The position numbers were made by a program, and so were the translations under genes. Positions 60,271 through 64,000 of a DNA stretch of 64,000 bases are shown here, in pieces. Every line of letters starts with the position of its first letter. Position 1 is the stretch's first letter. The notes under the pieces are model-generated. The model saw only the letters and a program-made list of their open reading frames with translations. It was not told where the DNA came from and ran no database searches. Origin of the DNA: SZAS-103 sp038234715 (GTDB lineage: Bacteria; Pseudomonadota; Gammaproteobacteria; Xanthomonadales; Xanthomonadaceae); assembly GCA_038234715.1 (NCBI GenBank), contig JBBQTD010000009.1, forward strand, positions 39,035 through 103,034, given 5' to 3'.

Positions 60271-60311
60271 GGTAATCAAGCTCGATTGATTGCCTCCGTC
60301 CCTTCGCCCGG
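60271..60311. repeat. dispersed palindromic element, copy 2
   Basis: GGTAATCAAGCTCGATTGAT followed by TGCCTCCGTCCCTTCG, matching copy 1 at 58072. It lies between the NTF2-like gene and the next secreted-protein gene, 85 bases before that gene's start. Confidence 0.65.
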
Positions 60312-60395
60312 CACTGCTGGATGCAAGCGATCATTTACTCCGCGCCTTTTCTGCAGCAATCTGCGAACACGCGGACTGGTCGCGGGGGCGATGAG

Positions 60396-61049
60396 ATGAG
60401 GTTCTTCCGAGGCGCTGGCCTGTGGATCGCGGCAGTGCTCAGCCTGCATTGCGCGCCCGCGAATGCGACCCACTATTGGGAGCTCTCTCCCGTCAGCGAC
60501 CCCAGGGTCGCGATCGGCAGCTATACCGTGGTCGGCGGCAAGACCTCGCCGGATGGCGTGAACTTCACGCTCAAGGACAATTCGGACACCCAACCCGTCG
60601 CGCTGACCTTGATCGCCATGACGCAGGGCGCACCGCTGCATCTGTCCGCTTTCAAGGACGACGGCGAATCCTTCCTCGACAAGGACACCGACGCAACCGG
60701 ACGGCTGACCATCAGGTTCCGCACCGCCGATACGATGGATTTCAAGGTCGCAGGTGCAGTCGGATCTGCCTATCAACTCGCGTTGTGGCGCGGGCCGGCG
60801 ATCGCAATTCCGCCGCGCGATTCCATCGTGGCAATGGATGCAGTTACCGGCCATGCGGAAAACGCGAATGCACCCTTGTCAGCCAAGGCTGCAAGCGAAG
60901 TGGCCGCGCCTTCCAATTCCGCCCAGGCGACGTCGCCGCCGATTGCCTCGAACCTCCTGATCTATATCCTGCTTGCAGGGATCCTGGTCGCACTGGTCGC
61001 GATCGCATTTCTCGTGTATCGCGGCCAGAAGATGCGGGGGAAATCATGA
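60396..61049 (+). CDS. secreted, membrane-anchored protein of unknown function
   Basis: 217 residues. Signal peptide (GLWIAAVLSLHCAPANA), a beta-rich extracytoplasmic domain of about 125 residues beginning THYWELSPVSDPRVAIGSY, an Ala/Ser linker, and a C-terminal membrane helix (LLIYILLAGILVALVAIAFLVYR). Not recognised. The type I topology with a long outer domain suggests a sensor or partner of the next protein, to which it is coupled by an ATGA overlap. Start 60396 gives the signal peptide; an earlier ATG at 60321 does not. Confidence 0.72.
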   Translation: MRFFRGAGLWIAAVLSLHCAPANATHYWELSPVSDPRVAIGSYTVVGGKTSPDGVNFTLKDNSDTQPVALTLIAMTQGAPLHLSAFKDDGESFLDKDTDATGRLTIRFRTADTMDFKVAGAVGSAYQLALWRGPAIAIPPRDSIVAMDAVTGHAENANAPLSAKAASEVAAPSNSAQATSPPIASNLLIYILLAGILVALVAIAFLVYRGQKMRGKS

Positions 61050-61849
61050 TCAGGGTTTCCGCTCTCGCATTGCTCGCGATGTTGCTCGCTGCCGTGCCCG
61101 CGCATGCGCAGCCTGCGACCAGCGGCGACCTGGTGCCCAGCCTGATCAAGCCCGCCGAACGCGATCCGCGCGCGGCAGAGTCGATCCAGCACGAAATCGA
61201 GGCGCTGAAGAGCCTGTTCGACAAGATCAAGACAGTCACCGAAGGCAAGCTCGATCCCAACACGCCCATCGATATCAAGGCACTGAAGGATTGGGGATTG
61301 AAGAATCCCAGCGTCGACATCACCGGCATGCTGCAGACCGCGCTGAATCTGATGGAGGCTTACGGCTTCATCGATCCGCGCGAAAACCTGCTGCAGCCCG
61401 ATCTCAATCCGCGCGGCATGCCCGACCTCGCCTCGCGTGCGGTGAGAGATCCGAATCTGAGCGCCGAGGAGCGCGCCGCCTTCCTCAAGATGAAACACGA
61501 CATCGACGTCGCGAAGAATTTCCTCGAGAAGAACTATGTCGTCCTCAAGCAGACGCAGATCAAGACCAAGCGGCTGGCCGACCTTGCCAACAGCGCGGCC
61601 AACATGAACGGCATCGCCGGCCTGTACTGGGCCAAGGTCCAGGGCGATCCGAACGACCCGATGAACAAGGCCAAGGCCGCCTTCTATGCAAAGTACGATG
61701 GCGCACAGGCCAACGGATTGAAATCCCTCAATGACACCCTCAAGGCGATGGGCGACTTCGAAATGAAGAACTACGGCGACCGCAACTGGTACCTGTACTT
61801 CGGCCTGCCCTATTACAACTTCATGACTGCGCGCTATACGCGTGCCTGA
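61046..61849 (+). CDS. secreted helical protein of unknown function
   Basis: 267 residues. Signal peptide (ALALLAMLLAAVPAHAQ) then an almost all-helical body with IQHEIEALKSLFDKIKTVTEG and FLKMKHDIDVAKNFLEKNY, and a final aromatic stretch (NWYLYFGLPYYNFMTARY). No family recognised. It overlaps the previous gene by four bases, so the two form a pair; probably periplasmic. Confidence 0.75.
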   Translation: MIRVSALALLAMLLAAVPAHAQPATSGDLVPSLIKPAERDPRAAESIQHEIEALKSLFDKIKTVTEGKLDPNTPIDIKALKDWGLKNPSVDITGMLQTALNLMEAYGFIDPRENLLQPDLNPRGMPDLASRAVRDPNLSAEERAAFLKMKHDIDVAKNFLEKNYVVLKQTQIKTKRLADLANSAANMNGIAGLYWAKVQGDPNDPMNKAKAAFYAKYDGAQANGLKSLNDTLKAMGDFEMKNYGDRNWYLYFGLPYYNFMTARYTRA

Positions 61850-61994
61850 GTCCAGGGCGAACGCTCTGCATGTGGCCAGGGTTCGAGACGCCTGGCGACC
61901 AGCGAGTCAATGCACCAGACGTTTGCCGATCGATACGCTCGCGCGGTGGTTGTCGAAGGCGCGCTGGAAGCCGAACAATTGGCAGAACACCGCG

Positions 61995-62501
61995 TCACAC
62001 CCCCTTGCCGTACTCCTTGAACCACTTCTCGATGGTCTGGACGAGCGAATCGCCGCGAGGTCCCTTCAGGTCGTCGAGTAGCCAGCACTCGGAGGCGGAT
62101 GCGCGCTGCAGGAGCAGTGTTGCGTGCTGCTGTTTGCGATGGGCCTTGTCGAGGACGAACAGATACGTCATCGCGACCGCGGCCTTTCCCCCGGCGTTGC
62201 TGGTGGTCGCAAATGCGACCGGCTTGGCGATCGATCCGTCCTGTGCGTCCGTCCAGGGGTCGGCCTCGATGGCGCAGATGTCACCCTGGGCGCATTTGTA
62301 TTCCTTGTCCAGTGCGGCGAACAGGCGTGGCGTGAGCAGCGCCTTGAACGCGATGGGATCCTGCGAGGAAAAATCTGCATGCCCGGAGTAAAACGCTTGC
62401 GCGGCGGCGGCAGGATCAGCGATCGCACAGGCGGCGTGTGCACTGAGGGATGGCAAAGTCGCCATCACGAAGGCCAGGATCATGGCGAAGTTGCGTTTCA
62501 T
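61995..62501 (-). CDS. DUF3828-like secreted protein
   Basis: 168 residues. Signal peptide (FAMILAFVMATLPSLSAHA), then AAQAFYSGHADFSSQDPIAF and LLTPRLFAALDKEYKCAQGD, resembling the DUF3828 family of small periplasmic proteins. Four cysteines (CAIADP, KCAQGDICAIE, SECWLL) could form two disulfides. GGAG six bases before the ATG at 62501. Convergent with the preceding pair; function unknown. Confidence 0.75.
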   Translation of the reverse strand: MKRNFAMILAFVMATLPSLSAHAACAIADPAAAAQAFYSGHADFSSQDPIAFKALLTPRLFAALDKEYKCAQGDICAIEADPWTDAQDGSIAKPVAFATTSNAGGKAAVAMTYLFVLDKAHRKQQHATLLLQRASASECWLLDDLKGPRGDSLVQTIEKWFKEYGKGV

Positions 62502-62928
62502 GGTGGACTCCGGTGGGCTGTGCGGTTTGAGGGCGATCTTGCGACGAGGTCGAATGTCTCCGTCCGGTATGACTTCTCTCGAAAGGCGGCTGGAAGTTCT
62601 GCGAGAGCCGTTGCCTTGGACGGCTCGGGTCCGGAGGGTCGGCAGCTACGGCCCAGCCCCCGCACGACCAGAACATAGTCCCCTCAAGCTACTCCAACGG
62701 AACACGCTTAGTGGGCTCGGCAGCCCTGCGTCCTACTTTGCAGGTGAAACGGAAACAAAGGCCACGCAGGCAATTGAGCAGGATGAATAAGCCCAGTCCC
62801 CTTATCCGGCACTTGCCACGGTGATGCCCCTGATTGCCTAGGCTCTTGCGGCAGGCTGAGTGAATTCTTAGGATAGCCGAGGCTGGGCCTTTCCAGCCCG
62901 GCGTCGACGTAAGTATGATGGTGAGTGA
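62502..62928. other. intergenic region with no recognised feature
   Basis: 427 bases between divergent genes. Open frames here have no ribosome site or recognisable product. A GGCTGGGCC/CCAGCCC hairpin lies near 62880-62900 close to the next gene. Otherwise nothing seen. Confidence 0.4.
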
Positions 62929-63771
62929 ATGAACCTGCCGCGGCCTTACGTAACCGATTGCATGCATATTCCAACTCGAACATTGGTCCTGTGCTTGCTT
63001 GCGTTCAGTGCAATGGATGTTCGTGCGCAGCCGAAGGCTCCAGAAGCGACGCTGCCGGTCAATGCTGTAGCGACGCAGCAATCGACTCCGATCGATCCCG
63101 CGTTGCATCAGGCTGGCGTCCCGCAATCGGGCCCCAGCGATTTGGCGCTGCAGTCGGCCTCGGCGGAGGTGAAGCGCGTTGCGCGCTGGGTCAGCGATTC
63201 GGGCGATAACGGCGGCATGCCCTTCCTGCTGGTCGACAAGGCCAACGCCGAGGTTTTCGCTTTCAATCCTGCCGGGCAGCTTCAGGGCGCGGCGCCTGCG
63301 CTGCTCGGCATGTCGCGCGGTGATCGCTTGCTCGCGCCCAATAGCGCGACGATGTCGCAGATGCCACCGGACGTGCGTATTACCCCCGCGGGACGCTTCG
63401 TGTCGAGTCTTGCCATCGACTCGCATGGCAAGGAGCTCCTCGTTCTCGACTACGATGCGTCGATATCGCTGCATCCGGTCGTCAAGGGAACACCGGCGGA
63501 ACATCGCGCCGAGCGTCTTGCGAGCCCGACGCCGCTGGATAACCGCATTTCTTTCGGCTGCATCAACGTCCCGCTGGCGTTCTACACGACGTTCGTCCAC
63601 CCCGCCTTCAACCAGACAAAAGGCATCGTCTACGTTCTACCGGAGACGCGCCCTGCGAGTGAGCTGTTCGGGTTTCAGCCTGCCGATACTGGAGTGTCTG
63701 GAACGCAACCAGGCGCGACACTGTCGAACGCGCGGGCCTCCCAACCAGTTACCGATCCGATCGCCAGGTAG
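62929..63771 (+). CDS. YkuD-like (L,D-transpeptidase fold) secreted protein
   Basis: 280 residues. Signal-like segment (TLVLCLLAFSAMDVRAQ), then a domain with VRITPAGRF and the cluster RISFGCINVPLAFY, which corresponds to the SxGCxN active site of YkuD L,D-transpeptidases with Cys211 as nucleophile. The usual upstream His is not in the expected HG form but LHPVVKG is near, so activity is likely but not certain. Start at 62929 or, giving a tighter signal peptide, ATG 62962; neither has a strong ribosome site. Probably cross-links or modifies peptidoglycan. Confidence 0.7.
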   Translation: MNLPRPYVTDCMHIPTRTLVLCLLAFSAMDVRAQPKAPEATLPVNAVATQQSTPIDPALHQAGVPQSGPSDLALQSASAEVKRVARWVSDSGDNGGMPFLLVDKANAEVFAFNPAGQLQGAAPALLGMSRGDRLLAPNSATMSQMPPDVRITPAGRFVSSLAIDSHGKELLVLDYDASISLHPVVKGTPAEHRAERLASPTPLDNRISFGCINVPLAFYTTFVHPAFNQTKGIVYVLPETRPASELFGFQPADTGVSGTQPGATLSNARASQPVTDPIAR

Positions 63772-64000
63772 CTGGCGCGCGCGGCGAGTCGCTGATCCAT
63801 CAAGCTGGTTCGCATCAGCGCGACGACCACGGGACAAGGAAAAGCGCGGCGCTGCGACACGCTGCGCGACGCGACACCAGGTCGCCAAAAGTCCACAACC
63901 AGCTGCCACAAGCTGGACCACGAAGGCACCGTCAGGCCAGGTAACCCTGGTTTTGCGCATGTCGACTCAATGCGACGTTTCACTTGCACGGCCTTCTGGA

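Noticed and set aside
61850..61994. Minus-strand fragment reading DAVFCQLFGFQRAFDNH
   Set aside because: About 30 codons that look protein-like after the DUF3828 gene, but without a start and too short to assign.
63772..64000. Open frames at the right edge
   Set aside because: They are short, Arg-rich, with no ribosome site or domain; nothing can be called in the last 229 bases.

Overview
The window is high-GC, densely packed bacterial DNA that reads as chromosome of a gammaproteobacterium of the order Xanthomonadales (Lysobacterales), most likely family Rhodanobacteraceae. This is inferred from gene content and order: an lptD-surA-pdxA-rsmA-apaG-apaH run, oxyR divergent from ahpC-ahpD, pbpC next to a giant alpha-2-macroglobulin, a PduO/DUF6580/histone-deacetylase-like run and the style of the proteins. 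No tRNA, rRNA, CRISPR array or intact transposon was seen.

Layout. 1-7.4 kb: the 5' part of prmC runs off the left edge; then an esterase lipoprotein, an orphan PycTM/DUF5706 membrane protein, ahpD, ahpC, oxyR, and a rubrerythrin / Fe-S protein / DUF3501 operon (oxidative-stress block). 7.5-27.4 kb: pbpC and alpha-2-macroglobulin on the minus strand, an ArnT-like glycosyltransferase, msrA, an EamA transporter, a 7TM-DISM diguanylate cyclase broken by a frameshift, glnS, a Cys-rich lipoprotein, a nucleoside deaminase and rlmM. 27.4-27.9 kb: a 21-bp tandem repeat tract open in several frames. 27.9-32.6 kb: ubiquinone hydroxylases on the minus strand and DUF6580-pduO-HDAC on the plus strand. 32.8-42.6 kb: outer-membrane biogenesis and housekeeping operon lptD to apaH, then folA, thyA and lgt on the minus strand. 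42.7-49.2 kb: three TPM-domain proteins with LemA, TerC, dgkA and gcvPB, all on the minus strand.

49.2-54.9 kb is the accessory part. It holds a decayed membrane-protein remnant, a discoidin-OmpA protein, a truncated transposase, and then a compact cassette: a 60-residue peptide with a CCxC C-terminus (UUG start, strong ribosome site, palindrome upstream, intrinsic terminator directly after), a 213-aa protein of unknown family, an LpxL/HtrB-like acyltransferase lacking the usual acidic residue, and a GumN/TraB-like protein lacking the usual metal-binding His. This looks like a small modified-peptide (possibly lipidated RiPP) locus and is the best candidate for an undescribed system.

55.2-64 kb carries an SPFH/SHOCT protein, a double zinc-ribbon membrane protein and a small partner in one operon, an S41 peptidase, an NTF2-like protein, two secreted or membrane-anchored proteins of unknown function, a DUF3828-like protein and a YkuD-like protein. 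Small palindromic repeats are scattered between these genes.
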